Source: an uncultured Lachnospiraceae bacterium
Lineage (GTDB): Bacteria; Bacillota; Clostridia; Lachnospirales; Lachnospiraceae
Direction: 5' to 3'
DNA length: 18,088 bases
Assembly: GCA_948688495.1 (NCBI GenBank)
Contig: CAPQSW010000004.1
Location: 116,169 to 134,256 of the forward strand
The position numbers and the translations under genes are program-made. The notes beneath the pieces were generated by a model. The model was not told where the DNA came from and did not search any database. It saw nothing but the letters and a program-made list of their open reading frames with translations. Positions within the stretch are counted from its first letter, which is position 1. Every line of letters begins with the position of its first letter. Positions 1-9,015 of this stretch are shown one piece after another.

Positions 1-440
1 ATCAGAAGCTGATCTATAACGGTCTTTATTACAGGCTGTGCGAGCCTGGGCGGGACAGTTTGTCGGCGTGGGAGTTTGTGGCGGAAGACGGATCAGAAAT
101 CTGGGGGACGCTTGCCGGACATATGACGGCTGTTGCCGCTTATTCCTTCCTGGTATTTAACCTGCTGTGCGCGCCATGTTTTGCAGCAATGGGAGCGATT
201 AAGCGTGAGATGAATAACATCAAATGGTTTTGGTTTGCAATCGGCTATCAGTGTATCCTTGCCTATATCGCGGCATTGTGCATTTACCAGATTGGAACCT
301 GGATCACAGCGGGTGTCTTTGGGTTTGGGACTGTAGCGGCAATCCTTCTAATCATTGGATTCCTTTATCTGCTGCTTCGTCCTTACAAAGAGAGCAATAC
401 GCTAGACGTAAAAGTAAAAGGGCTGGCAGGGGCAAAATAA
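1..440 (+). CDS. feoB: Ferrous iron transport protein B, C-terminal fragment
   Basis: This is the 3' end of an open frame that enters from outside the window; the first full codon is at position 3 and the stop is TAA at 438-440. FeoB is the inner-membrane GTP-gated Fe(II) permease. The fragment has about 145 residues and keeps the last three membrane segments: the AAYSFLVFNLLCAPCFAAMG segment with its two cysteines followed by a basic AIKRE loop, a WFWFAIGYQCILAY segment, and a final hydrophobic helix ending in LLRPYKE. The Cys-containing segment and the AIKRE loop are typical of the FeoB C-terminal core. The G domain lies upstream, outside the window. An apparent TTG start at position 60 is internal, since the frame stays open upstream of it. 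No FeoA or FeoC follows; the frame ends in a terminator. Confidence 0.85.
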   Translation, partial: QKLIYNGLYYRLCEPGRDSLSAWEFVAEDGSEIWGTLAGHMTAVAAYSFLVFNLLCAPCFAAMGAIKREMNNIKWFWFAIGYQCILAYIAALCIYQIGTWITAGVFGFGTVAAILLIIGFLYLLLRPYKESNTLDVKVKGLAGAK

Positions 441-460
441 CTGTAACAGTACGAAAAAAT

Positions 461-498
461 ATCAGGGGACAGGAAATTTCTGCCCCCTGATATTTTTT
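461..498 (+). terminator. Intrinsic terminator after feoB
   Basis: An 8-bp stem, ATCAGGGG (461-468) with CCCCTGAT (484-491), is extended past one mismatch by CAG/CTG (470-472 with 480-482) and closed by a 7-nt loop. It is followed by ATTTTTT (492-498). Its position 20 nt after the feoB stop fits a Rho-independent terminator. Confidence 0.85.
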
Positions 499-532
499 GC
501 CTGTAATGCTTGAAATTTCTTGAAAACAGTGT

Positions 533-543
533 TGCTATATAAT
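533..543 (+). promoter_or_regulatory. Possible extended -10 element of the GH30 gene
   Basis: TGCTATATAAT (533-543) holds a perfect TATAAT (538-543), or TATATA preceded by TG in extended -10 form. Two TTGAAA hexamers lie upstream (510-515 and 520-525), but neither is at 16-18 nt spacing (22 and 12 nt from TATAAT). The promoter is therefore a tentative extended -10 type. Confidence 0.35.
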
Positions 544-599
544 AAAATTTAAGTGGAAGGTTAGTAATTTCTAAAAATAATGAAAGGAAAGGAGAAAGT

Positions 600-3500
600 A
601 TGAAACTAAAAAAGCAGCAATTCAAACGTTTTCTGGCAGGAATGATGACCGGTGTTATGCTCACAGGGGCTGTGGGGATGCAGTTCCCGGCAATCGAGGC
701 AAAGGCTGCGCCGGCAAGTGAAACAGTTGGGGAAATTTCCGTGAATCCAGGGATTCACTACCAGACTTTGAAGGGGTGGGGAACCTCCATGTGCTGGTGG
801 GGCAATGTGATTGGCTCCTGGGGGGATAAAGATTTTAATGGAAATGGAACACCGGACCGTGAGGAGATTGCAGAGCTGGCATTTTCGCCGGAATATCTGA
901 ATCTTAACATTGTCCGCTATAATGTAGGAGGCGGCGACAAGGAAAACAGCTCCATCAAGCGTGTGGAGGGACTTGTGCCGGGCTGGACGAAGGACATGAC
1001 GGGGAAGACAGACGGAACAGGGACATTCAATGCCACGGAATTCTATGGCAAGGCAACCGAGGATATGAGCGATGCCGGACAGCTCTGGATGCTGGAACAG
1101 GCAAATATGTGGCGCAAACAGACAGCCGAAAAGAATCACACGGAAAATGATATTATCAATGAGGTATTTTCCAATTCACCGCCTTATTACATGACGAAAT
1201 CCGGCAGTTCTACCGGAGGAGTAAACGCGGCGTCCAATTTAAAAGAGGACTGTTATGATGATTTTGCGCTCTATATGGCAAGGGCTGCCAAATGGATTGA
1301 AAACGATTTGAGCACAAAGTTTGGCTCCCATGTAGACTATATTGAGCCGATGAATGAGCCGGACACAGACTACTGGAAAAATGGAAGTACCAAACAGGAG
1401 GGATGTACGTTCAAGCCTGGGAAGGAGCAGTCTGACATGCTGCTGGCAATGAAAGAGGCACTGCACGCAGCAGAATTTGCAGGAAATCTTGATAATGTTA
1501 AGCTGACGGGTACGGACGAGACCGATCTGGCAAGGGCAATTACTTCTTATAATAAGCTGACAAACGAGGCGAAGAGCAGTATCACTACCATCGGTGCACA
1601 TACATACAGCGGCAGTGACAGTGAGCGCAATACCCTGCGCAAGCTGGCAGCCGCTAACGATAAGGAATTATGGATGTCGGAGATCACGAAAGGGAATTAC
1701 GAAAAGCACAGTCATGATTCGATGGTGGATACGAATGCCAAGAGTCAGAGTGAGGGCATCATGGCAGATTTGAAATATATGCAGCCCTCCGCATGGGTGG
1801 CATGGCTGGTGGCAGACAGTGAATATGAATGTCTGCAGGTGGATGAGAGCTGGGGGCTGATCCACTGTGTATTTGAGTCAGACGGACCGGTTCCTGATTA
1901 CCATACAAAGCTTGTGAACAGCAACGGAAGCAAGAAAAAACATGTGCCCGACGAGGGATACTGGGTGGTTACCAAGCAGCTTTATACCATGATGCAGTAC
2001 AGCAAATATTTAAAGGCCGGCTACACCATGATTGATATTGGCGACAGCAATATGTGCGCTGCCATCTCACCGGATGGAAAAGAGCTTGTCATCGTGGCGC
2101 AGAATTTTTCCAGAGAGCGCAGTACGACCGTTGATTTATCCGCATTTGAGAATATCGGGGATGTTAAGCTCTACCGTACCTCTGATACGGAGGACTGCAA
2201 AGAGATAAGCGGTGTTAGCGCTGCAAATGGTATTTTAAACGTTACGCTTCCCGCAAATTCCGTTTCTACCTATGTAATCAAAGCAGACAGCAATCCGCAA
2301 AATTACAAAGAGATTGTGGAGGCTGATGTGAAGGCTCTGTCTGTTACAGGGTTAAATACGACAAACGTCAATAAATTTACTTACACAGGAACATGGAATG
2401 GACAAACGACGACAGATATGGGTGCGACAGCAACTTTTACCTTCAAGGGAACCCGTGCGGCGCTGTATGCTGCCAAAGGGACGAAAGGTACGATTGTAAA
2501 TGTGTCTGTGGACAACGGAGCGCCCACAAAGGTCAGCCTGTATGAAAAGGCGGAGATCCCGGAGGCGCTTATCTGCGATACCGGCACACTGGCGGATGGA
2601 ACGCATACCATCGAAGTGCGTGTGGATGCTTCTGTTACGGCGGATAATGGGGTGATGGCAGGGACATCGCTGACAATCAGCCACGCAGAGATTATCTATG
2701 GAACAGTCTCGCTTGCAAGCGGTGCGGTAATCCGTAAGGTAGAGCCGGATGACGGAGCTTTATGGATTACGTTCGATAAATCAGGAAATGGCACATACAC
2801 GGTGAAATACGGCACATCCGAAGAAAATCTGAACCAGTCGCTGGTTACCGGTGCAACGACAGCAAAGATTCCGGGACTTACAAATGGGGAGACGTATTAT
2901 ATCCAGGTAATAGACAGCAACGGCAACCTGTCCAATATCGTAACTGGAAGCCCAAAGATACCAGAGGGAAGCCTGTTGTATGCCGTGGATGTCGGAACGG
3001 AGAAGATAGATGCGATAACGGAAGACAATCCGGTAGGAATTTATAACAGTGTCCTGGAGCAGAAGTATGGCAAAGACCCTAAGACAGAGAAGATGTGGGG
3101 CTATATTGATCCGGGTGATAATACACAGGCGCACTGGAAGGATGACATCCGTACGCAGAGTATCCGGGAGGGCAGCTCTGGACTGGAATATCGGTTTGAG
3201 CTTCCGGCAGGAACTTACAATATTACAATCGGTATGCGTGATCCGTGGGCTGACGGCAAAAGGGCTGCCAATATCGTTATTAACAATGAGACTATGGACA
3301 GAAATGTGGTTTGTATAACGGAGGGTGACTTTATAACCAAGACGTATACAGCTGTCATGAATGCGGATGGCGAGATGAGCATAAAAACAACAAACCATGC
3401 TCCAATGCCGGCCTATATTGAAATTTCGGAATCTGATCCGGAGGACACGACTATTACGGGAGTGGAGGAACTGCCGATTATCAATACCATAAGCGGCGTC

Positions 3501-6413
3501 ATTCCACAGCTTCCACGGACAGCTAATGCAAAATTGGCAAATGATGAGCGTTTGCCGCTTGGGGTTTCCTGGGAAAATACTGCAGAAGATCAGTTTACAG
3601 GCGATGATTTTACAATGGTGACCGTAAATGGTTCTGCGGTGACGGAAGATGGAGACGTATATGAAGTGAAGCAGACCGTACAGATTGTGCCGGAGAATGT
3701 GCAGTACTTTATTGACTGTAGCCGGCCCGATTCTTCCCAGCATGAGGCATTGTATGCAGCAGCAGGGCTGAAAAATGATGTCGCAGACAAGGCGTATGAA
3801 GATGGTTCCTGGGGGTATCTGATGAAAGCAGAGAAATATGATGGCGCTGATGCCTATACTTCTGGCTGGTATGACCCGCAGGGTGACAAGATCCAGTATA
3901 AACTCCCGATGGAGGCAGGCGAGTATGAAGTTGCCTTTGGATTTAATGACTGGTGGAATTATATGTCGGGCCGTCCTATGAATCTGAAAGCCCATATTGG
4001 CAATAATGTTATAGATTTGGGAACCTGTGGCGGCGAAGGGGCAGAAAACAGATTTGCCATTTCAAAAGAATTAAAAGTGGAAGCCAATGCAGATGTTATT
4101 CTGTCGATAGAGCGCGGAAGCCAGGATGCGCCGATTTTGAGCTGGATTTACATTCGGGATAAATCATCCAGTGTAGACCGCGGCAGCCTTAAGGCACAGT
4201 TGAATGAGGCAGCTAAGTTAAGTGCATCGGAATATTCAGAAGCATCTTATGCGGCACTCTCTCAGGCAGTGGAGACCGCAATGCCGCTGTTAATCCGTTC
4301 AGATGCCACACAAGATGCAGTAAACCAGGCGGCTGCAGCCGTTCAGACAGCGCTGGGCAGGCTGGATATATCCACGGAAAGCAGGGAGAATTTACAGCAG
4401 GAGGCAGATGCGGCAGGTGGGATGGATTTCAGCAAATACACAGATGAGACGGCGGCAGCCGTAAATTCAGCCGTTTCCGAAATCAAAAAACTGCTTGAGA
4501 AGGAAACCATTTCCAGGGAAGAACTGGATGCGGCGAAGGCAAAACTGGAAGCTGCAAAGAGAGGACTGGAAATTAAGCCGGAGAGCCGGCCGGCAGAGGA
4601 TTTGAAGGTGGATTTAAGTGCATGGATTTACCGGGCGGAAAATCTGAATGCCATCCTGTACACAGAGGCAAGCTATAACAGCCTGCAGGCGAAGGTTACT
4701 GCCGCAAAGACCGTATATAATGATGCTGCGGCAACATCCAAAGCATTGGCGGACGCCATCAAAGGTATAGAGGATGCGTTGGCAGTTCTGGAAAAAGTTT
4801 CCGGCGGAAACAGCGGCAGCGATGAAATCGGCAGTTACAATGTAGCTGTCAGCAAAGCCATCTTAGAAAAGAATAACTATGTGCTCTACACCGTAAACTG
4901 TGGAACACCGGATCCCTATGAGGTGCCGGGCGGCGAAGTGATGGGATTACTGCAGTCCAGTGTGGACCAGGAATACGGCAAAGACGCTAAGACGAAAGCA
5001 ATGTGGGGATATGCCCCGGCAGATAAGAACTCTGAGGCAGTGAGAGTTGGAACAGATTCAGAGGACAGCGGGTTATCTTATCTTGGCATGTCGAACAAGG
5101 TGACATTTGACAAAGAAAAATCAGGTCTGCGCTACGCATTTGAGGTGCTTGCACCTTCCGACAGTTATGAAGGAATCTTAAAGACCTCCTATGATGTGAC
5201 GGTTGCTTTCAGGAATCCGGGAACAACGAAGAATGTGAATATTTCCCTGGAAGGCAAAACGGTTGAGGAGGGATTGAGGCTGACGCGGAACACCTGGATC
5301 CAAAAAACCTACCGCGTTGTAGTAACCGACGGGGAATTGAATGTGATGGTCAGCAATCCGAACAGGGTTAACAGTAACCAGGATCCGATTATAAATGCCA
5401 TTACAGTAAAAGCAGTGGCAGGAACACCGGATATTAGCAAGTTGCAGGCAGTAGTGGAGAAGGGCAAGGCGCTTACGAAAAATGATTATGAGGCGAACAC
5501 ATGGAACGTGTTTGAGCGTGCCTACAATCAGGCAAACGCCCTGGTTGCCAATCCGGGAAATGACCAGAGTGTTGTGGATTTGTGCCAGAGCCAGTTGGAA
5601 AGCGCAATGAAAGGCCTTAAAAAGGTTACGAAGGTTGGCGGTATAAAGATTGACGGAGAGGTGACAAAGCTGGCAAAGGGCAAGAAAGCTACCCTTAAAG
5701 CGGCAGTTACCCCCCAAAATGCGGCAAACAAAGCGGTAACCTGGACCTCCTCCAATGATAAGATTGCAACAGTGGCAAACGGTGTTGTAACCGGGACAGG
5801 AAGCGGAACAGCGACCATTACGGCGACGGCGGCAGATGGTTCCGGCGTCAAAGGAACGTATCGCATTACCGTCGTAAACCATGCGGTAAAGAAAATTATC
5901 TTAAAGAGCGGTACCACCGGACTTGCAGCCGGCAAAAAGCTGATGGTATCAAAGACGATAAAGACAACCGGGAAGACTGCAAATAAAGTATTGAAATGGA
6001 GCTCCTCGAATCCTAAGTATGCAGCGGTGGACGCGAATGGAAAAGTAACTGCCAAGCCAGCGGGGGCCGGAAAGAAAGTGACGATTACAGCGAAGGCGAC
6101 AGATGGAAGCAATGTATCCGGCAAGGTCACGATTAAGATTGTCAAACATGCGGTAAAGAAAATCAGCCTGAAATGTAATAAGAAGGTCAAAGCAGGGAAG
6201 AAAGTAACCGTAAAGGCGACGATAAAGACAACCGGAAAGAGTGCAAACAAGAAGCTGAGCTGGACAACAAGCAATAAGAAATATGCAACGGTCAATTCCA
6301 AGGGTAAGGTGACAACCAAGAAAGCCGGAAAAGGCAAGACAGTCACGATTACGGCAAAAGCAACGGACGGAAGCGGCAAGAAGGCTTCGGTAAAGATTAA
6401 AATTACAAAATAA
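600..6413 (+). CDS. Secreted multidomain GH30-type glycoside hydrolase
   Basis: This is a 1937-residue secreted glycosidase of the GH30 superfamily (endo-beta-1,6-galactanase-like); the substrate is not certain. The start ATG has AGGAAAGGAG (585-594) 5 nt upstream. A signal peptide covers residues 1-36, with likely cleavage after AKA. The catalytic TIM barrel with its beta-side domain spans about 43-560. It begins with a GWGTSMCWWGNVIG motif and has the acid/base Glu in MNEP (E253) and the nucleophile in WMSE (E361). Then follow a CBM-like beta sandwich (about 575-705), an Fn3-like domain (711-785), a malectin-like domain (792-945), a Big_4-like Ig domain (951-1036), a second malectin-like domain (1036-1190), three FIVAR-type helical repeats (1193-1400), a third malectin-like domain (1426-1608), a fourth FIVAR (1612-1675) and three Big_2 domains (1680-1937). 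The last two Big_2 domains are very lysine-rich. There is no LPXTG motif, so retention on the wall, if any, would be non-covalent. The gene is monocistronic. Plant arabinogalactan or host glycans are plausible targets (inference). Confidence 0.85.
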   Translation: MKLKKQQFKRFLAGMMTGVMLTGAVGMQFPAIEAKAAPASETVGEISVNPGIHYQTLKGWGTSMCWWGNVIGSWGDKDFNGNGTPDREEIAELAFSPEYLNLNIVRYNVGGGDKENSSIKRVEGLVPGWTKDMTGKTDGTGTFNATEFYGKATEDMSDAGQLWMLEQANMWRKQTAEKNHTENDIINEVFSNSPPYYMTKSGSSTGGVNAASNLKEDCYDDFALYMARAAKWIENDLSTKFGSHVDYIEPMNEPDTDYWKNGSTKQEGCTFKPGKEQSDMLLAMKEALHAAEFAGNLDNVKLTGTDETDLARAITSYNKLTNEAKSSITTIGAHTYSGSDSERNTLRKLAAANDKELWMSEITKGNYEKHSHDSMVDTNAKSQSEGIMADLKYMQPSAWVAWLVADSEYECLQVDESWGLIHCVFESDGPVPDYHTKLVNSNGSKKKHVPDEGYWVVTKQLYTMMQYSKYLKAGYTMIDIGDSNMCAAISPDGKELVIVAQNFSRERSTTVDLSAFENIGDVKLYRTSDTEDCKEISGVSAANGILNVTLPANSVSTYVIKADSNPQNYKEIVEADVKALSVTGLNTTNVNKFTYTGTWNGQTTTDMGATATFTFKGTRAALYAAKGTKGTIVNVSVDNGAPTKVSLYEKAEIPEALICDTGTLADGTHTIEVRVDASVTADNGVMAGTSLTISHAEIIYGTVSLASGAVIRKVEPDDGALWITFDKSGNGTYTVKYGTSEENLNQSLVTGATTAKIPGLTNGETYYIQVIDSNGNLSNIVTGSPKIPEGSLLYAVDVGTEKIDAITEDNPVGIYNSVLEQKYGKDPKTEKMWGYIDPGDNTQAHWKDDIRTQSIREGSSGLEYRFELPAGTYNITIGMRDPWADGKRAANIVINNETMDRNVVCITEGDFITKTYTAVMNADGEMSIKTTNHAPMPAYIEISESDPEDTTITGVEELPIINTISGVIPQLPRTANAKLANDERLPLGVSWENTAEDQFTGDDFTMVTVNGSAVTEDGDVYEVKQTVQIVPENVQYFIDCSRPDSSQHEALYAAAGLKNDVADKAYEDGSWGYLMKAEKYDGADAYTSGWYDPQGDKIQYKLPMEAGEYEVAFGFNDWWNYMSGRPMNLKAHIGNNVIDLGTCGGEGAENRFAISKELKVEANADVILSIERGSQDAPILSWIYIRDKSSSVDRGSLKAQLNEAAKLSASEYSEASYAALSQAVETAMPLLIRSDATQDAVNQAAAAVQTALGRLDISTESRENLQQEADAAGGMDFSKYTDETAAAVNSAVSEIKKLLEKETISREELDAAKAKLEAAKRGLEIKPESRPAEDLKVDLSAWIYRAENLNAILYTEASYNSLQAKVTAAKTVYNDAAATSKALADAIKGIEDALAVLEKVSGGNSGSDEIGSYNVAVSKAILEKNNYVLYTVNCGTPDPYEVPGGEVMGLLQSSVDQEYGKDAKTKAMWGYAPADKNSEAVRVGTDSEDSGLSYLGMSNKVTFDKEKSGLRYAFEVLAPSDSYEGILKTSYDVTVAFRNPGTTKNVNISLEGKTVEEGLRLTRNTWIQKTYRVVVTDGELNVMVSNPNRVNSNQDPIINAITVKAVAGTPDISKLQAVVEKGKALTKNDYEANTWNVFERAYNQANALVANPGNDQSVVDLCQSQLESAMKGLKKVTKVGGIKIDGEVTKLAKGKKATLKAAVTPQNAANKAVTWTSSNDKIATVANGVVTGTGSGTATITATAADGSGVKGTYRITVVNHAVKKIILKSGTTGLAAGKKLMVSKTIKTTGKTANKVLKWSSSNPKYAAVDANGKVTAKPAGAGKKVTITAKATDGSNVSGKVTIKIVKHAVKKISLKCNKKVKAGKKVTVKATIKTTGKSANKKLSWTTSNKKYATVNSKGKVTTKKAGKGKTVTITAKATDGSGKKASVKIKITK

Positions 6414-6463
6414 GTAATGGTTCATCTTGGCTGCATGGGCTGTTACCAGAATAACTGACAGAG

Positions 6464-6504
6464 AGAACCCGCCAGCCGGATAACGTTCCAGCTGGCGGGT
6501 TCTT
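6464..6504. terminator. Strong hairpin between convergent genes, likely bidirectional terminator
   Basis: A 13-bp perfect stem, AGAACCCGCCAGC (6464-6476) with GCTGGCGGGTTCT (6491-6503), has a 14-nt loop. It lies between the GH30 gene (+) and the PqqD-like gene (-). The tails are only moderately T-rich on either strand (TTCTTAT on +, TTCTCTCT on -). It probably stops transcripts from both sides. Confidence 0.7.
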
Positions 6505-6510
6505 ATAATG

Positions 6511-6556
6511 TCCTGAGGGATTATAAACTGTCAATTAAAGAACGATTTCCTCAGGA
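6511..6556. repeat. Inverted repeat overlapping the PqqD-like stop codon
   Basis: TCCTGAGG (6511-6518) and CCTCAGGA (6549-6556) form an 8-nt inverted repeat 30 nt apart. The second arm covers the stop codon of the minus-strand PqqD-like gene. It could extend the terminator region or protect the 3' end of the mRNA; the loop is long and has no T tract. Confidence 0.4.
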
Positions 6557-6901
6557 TGTACGCTTTACATATCCAATAAATTTATTCTGGTATAAGATCT
6601 GGATGTATTTCACAAGCCGTGGGACCAGAGGTTCGGCGGCTTCCCCAAACTGTGCGGATACAAGTTTGGAAATCTCATGTACATTGCGTTTGCCGTCCAT
6701 CTGCCGCCATACAAAGCTGCCGTATTTGTCCAGGGCAATGTGGCTGGTGCGCGGACGCTTAAATACTTTCTGTGCGATCCAGTTGTAGAAGCCCTTGTTC
6801 TCCACATGGACGGTGACAATGCCTTTCTTATCTGCATCCCAGGTATATGCAGGGTTACAGACTGGAATAAAATCCATAAAATTTTTCTTTGATCTATTCA
6901 C
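6551..6901 (-). CDS. PqqD-like small protein
   Basis: This 116-residue protein resembles the PqqD family, a winged-helix fold that in RiPP pathways binds the leader peptide of a substrate. The match is the C-terminal pattern GSFVWRQMDGKRNVHEISKL (about residues 62-81), followed by a helix and KFIGYVK. The N-terminal part has a basic stretch with IAQKVFKRPR. I chose GTG at 6899-6901 because AAAGGAG lies 5 nt upstream of it; a longer frame from TTG at 6928 has no such site. It lies 30 nt after the OPT transporter stop on the same strand, so the two are probably co-transcribed. No radical SAM enzyme or precursor peptide is visible nearby, so a RiPP role is not supported. A role as a peptide-binding partner of the transporter is inference. 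Confidence 0.72.
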   Translation of the reverse strand: MNRSKKNFMDFIPVCNPAYTWDADKKGIVTVHVENKGFYNWIAQKVFKRPRTSHIALDKYGSFVWRQMDGKRNVHEISKLVSAQFGEAAEPLVPRLVKYIQILYQNKFIGYVKRTS

Positions 6902-6931
6902 AAATGCTCCTTTAATGATTGCCTGCAAATT

Positions 6932-8872
6932 TTATTTTGCTTTTTTTACGTTGCGGTAGCAGAAGGACCACAGGCAGAAGGTCAACAGTGCGAATGCAAT
7001 CAGTCCGAGGATGTTGCCGAAGTTCGCGTCTGCAAGAATTGGGATTGCTCCTGGAAGGGCAGTGCCTAGGATGTCGCCGACATTGCTTTCACCTACTGGG
7101 ATGATGGCAAGGATAGCAAGGAGGATGCCGACAAGGCCTTCCCCTGCAATCAAGCCGGAGGAGAACAGGATGCCGTTGGAGTCTGCATCTTTCTTCTCTT
7201 TTTCACTGGCATTCTTTTTCTCCTCTACAATCCATTTCACAATACCGCCAACCATCATCGGTGTGCTTAAGTGGATGGGCAGATATAAACCAATGGCAAA
7301 TGGAAGTACAGGGATGCCCATAATTTCCACAACAATGGCGATAAATGCACCGATGCCGACCAGAGTCCAGGGCAGGTTGCCGTCCATAACGCCCTCAACA
7401 ATCATCTTCATTAAGGTTGCCTGTGGAGCGGGAAGCTGTGGTGTGCCGTAGCCCCATGCAATATGCAGCAGATAGAGGACACCGCCGATGGCAAGGGAGG
7501 AGGCAAGTACGCCTACAAGCTCACCGATCTGCTGTTTCTTTGGTGTTGCACCTAAGATGTAGCCCGTTTTTAAGTCCTGGGAAGTGTCTCCTGCAATTGC
7601 TGCAACAATACAGATCACGCCGCCGATGGCAATTGCGGCAGTCATACCGGGCTGTCCGGTCATGCCGGTTGCTTTCAGGGCGATGGTAGCGACCAGTAAG
7701 GTAGCGATTGTCATACCAGAAACCGGATTGTTACTGCTTCCTACGAGCCCGACCATACGGGAGGAAACAGTGGCAAAGAAAAAGCCGAAGATAACAATCA
7801 GGAACGCGCCAAATAAGTTAATGGGGATTACCGGGATAATCCAGATGGCAAGTGCCAAAACAACAACGCCGATCAGGATTACTTTGATATTCAAATCCTG
7901 ATTCGTACGCTCACTTGTGACGTCTCCCTTGCCAAAGCCTTTCATTGCCTCGCGGAAGGTTTTAATAATCAGAGGCAGTGATTTGATCAGACTCATAACT
8001 CCTCCGCAGGCAACGGCGCCTGCGCCGATGTATTTGATATAGTTTGTCCAGATGGCAAATGATCCACCCTCCGCATAGAGCTGCGCAATGCTTACGTCTG
8101 CCGGAAACAGTACGATGTCTCCGCCAAATAATACGATTAACGGCATCAGGACAAACCAGCCCAGAGTACCGCCGCAGAACAGATAGGAAGAAATTTTGGG
8201 TCCGCAGATATAGCCGACTCCGAGAAGCGCCGGAAGCACATCCATACCGACACCGGAACCCTTATATACCGGAATCTCGTAATGGACCTCGCTGGGGAAT
8301 ACTTTCAATCCATCGGTAATGAATTTGTATGCTGCTGCAATTCCAAGACCTGCAAATACGGTGGAAGCTTTGGCTCCGCCTTCTTCACCGGCCATCAGAA
8401 CCTCAGCGCAAGCCTTTCCTTCTGGATAAGGAAGTGTGCCATGTTCCTGAACAATCAGTGCTTTTCTTAAGGGAACCATAAACAGGATACCAAGCGTGCC
8501 GCCGATAAATGCAATCACGGCAATTTCAATCAGAGATGGGGAAGAAGTACCCCATTCGGATGCCCAGAGGAATAATGCAGGCAGTGTAAAAATTGTTCCT
8601 GCCGCTACGGATTCTCCGGCAGAACCGATGGTCTGCACTATGTTGTTCTCGAGGATGGAATCCCTTCCTAATATTACGCGGATAATTCCCATGGATAATA
8701 CCGCTGCCGGAATGGATGCCGATACCGTCATGCCTACGCGGAGGCCGAGGTACGCGTTTGCACCGCCAAACAATACTGCCAGAAAAATTCCAAGTATAAT
8801 GGAAGTCGCTGTAAATTCCGGGAGCGTTTTGTTGGCGGGAACAAATGGTTTGAATTCTTTGTTCTCATTCAT
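6932..8872 (-). CDS. OPT-family oligopeptide transporter
   Basis: This 646-residue integral membrane protein belongs to the OPT (oligopeptide transporter) superfamily, bacterial branch. Such proteins are secondary transporters that take up short peptides or metal-chelate compounds with a cation gradient. Visible hallmarks are the N-terminal LGLRVGMTVSASIPAAVLSM segment, a SAGESVAAGTIFTLPALF segment, the SSNNPVSGMTIATLL segment and GDTSQDLKTGYILGATPKKQ in the C-terminal half. About 14-16 hydrophobic segments cover the whole length, as is usual for the family. The start ATG at 8870-8872 has AGGAGAG 8 nt upstream. It is the first gene of an operon with the PqqD-like gene and is driven by the promoter at 8905-8933. 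The exact substrate cannot be read from the sequence. Confidence 0.9.
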   Translation of the reverse strand: MNENKEFKPFVPANKTLPEFTATSIILGIFLAVLFGGANAYLGLRVGMTVSASIPAAVLSMGIIRVILGRDSILENNIVQTIGSAGESVAAGTIFTLPALFLWASEWGTSSPSLIEIAVIAFIGGTLGILFMVPLRKALIVQEHGTLPYPEGKACAEVLMAGEEGGAKASTVFAGLGIAAAYKFITDGLKVFPSEVHYEIPVYKGSGVGMDVLPALLGVGYICGPKISSYLFCGGTLGWFVLMPLIVLFGGDIVLFPADVSIAQLYAEGGSFAIWTNYIKYIGAGAVACGGVMSLIKSLPLIIKTFREAMKGFGKGDVTSERTNQDLNIKVILIGVVVLALAIWIIPVIPINLFGAFLIVIFGFFFATVSSRMVGLVGSSNNPVSGMTIATLLVATIALKATGMTGQPGMTAAIAIGGVICIVAAIAGDTSQDLKTGYILGATPKKQQIGELVGVLASSLAIGGVLYLLHIAWGYGTPQLPAPQATLMKMIVEGVMDGNLPWTLVGIGAFIAIVVEIMGIPVLPFAIGLYLPIHLSTPMMVGGIVKWIVEEKKNASEKEKKDADSNGILFSSGLIAGEGLVGILLAILAIIPVGESNVGDILGTALPGAIPILADANFGNILGLIAFALLTFCLWSFCYRNVKKAK

Positions 8873-8904
8873 TTTATTTACTCTCCTTTGCTTTTTATGT
8901 GTTT

Positions 8905-8933
8905 ATTTTAACAAAATTGTAACAAGTTGTCCA
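8905..8933 (-). promoter_or_regulatory. Promoter of the OPT-PqqD operon
   Basis: On the minus strand a TGGACA -35 (8928-8933) and a TAAAAT -10 (8905-8910) are separated by exactly 17 nt, and TG precedes the -10 in extended form. The -10 is 32 nt upstream of the OPT start codon. The spacer contains AACTTGTTA, which recurs in the ABC operon promoter. Confidence 0.7.
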
Positions 8934-8950
8934 CTTATTTAAACTTGGGA

Positions 8951-8979
8951 TTGTAAAATAGGCAAAAAATCAGTACAAT
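8951..8979 (+). promoter_or_regulatory. Promoter of the NSS transporter unit
   Basis: A TTGTAA -35 (8951-8956) and a TACAAT -10 (8974-8979) have a 17-nt spacer. The -10 ends 36 nt before the chosen start. It is divergent from the OPT promoter, and the two -35 boxes are only 17 nt apart, so a single regulator bound between them could act on both. Confidence 0.65.
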
Positions 8980-9015
8980 AGGAGATATACAATTTCAGAA
9001 GGAGTGGAGAAAATT

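Noticed and set aside
2781..3995. 404-codon open frame on the minus strand inside the GH30 gene
   Set aside because: The opposite strand clearly encodes recognisable domains through this region; the antisense product is rich in Cys, His and Ile with no family pattern and no ribosome binding site.
5528..6379. 283-codon minus-strand open frame at the GH30 3' end
   Set aside because: It is the antisense of the lysine-rich Big_2 repeats (AAG/AAA read as Leu/Phe), giving a falsely hydrophobic low-complexity product.
6100..6413. Sortase anchor at the GH30 C terminus
   Set aside because: No LPXTG-like motif, no hydrophobic segment and no separate basic tail after one; the protein ends within a Big_2 domain.
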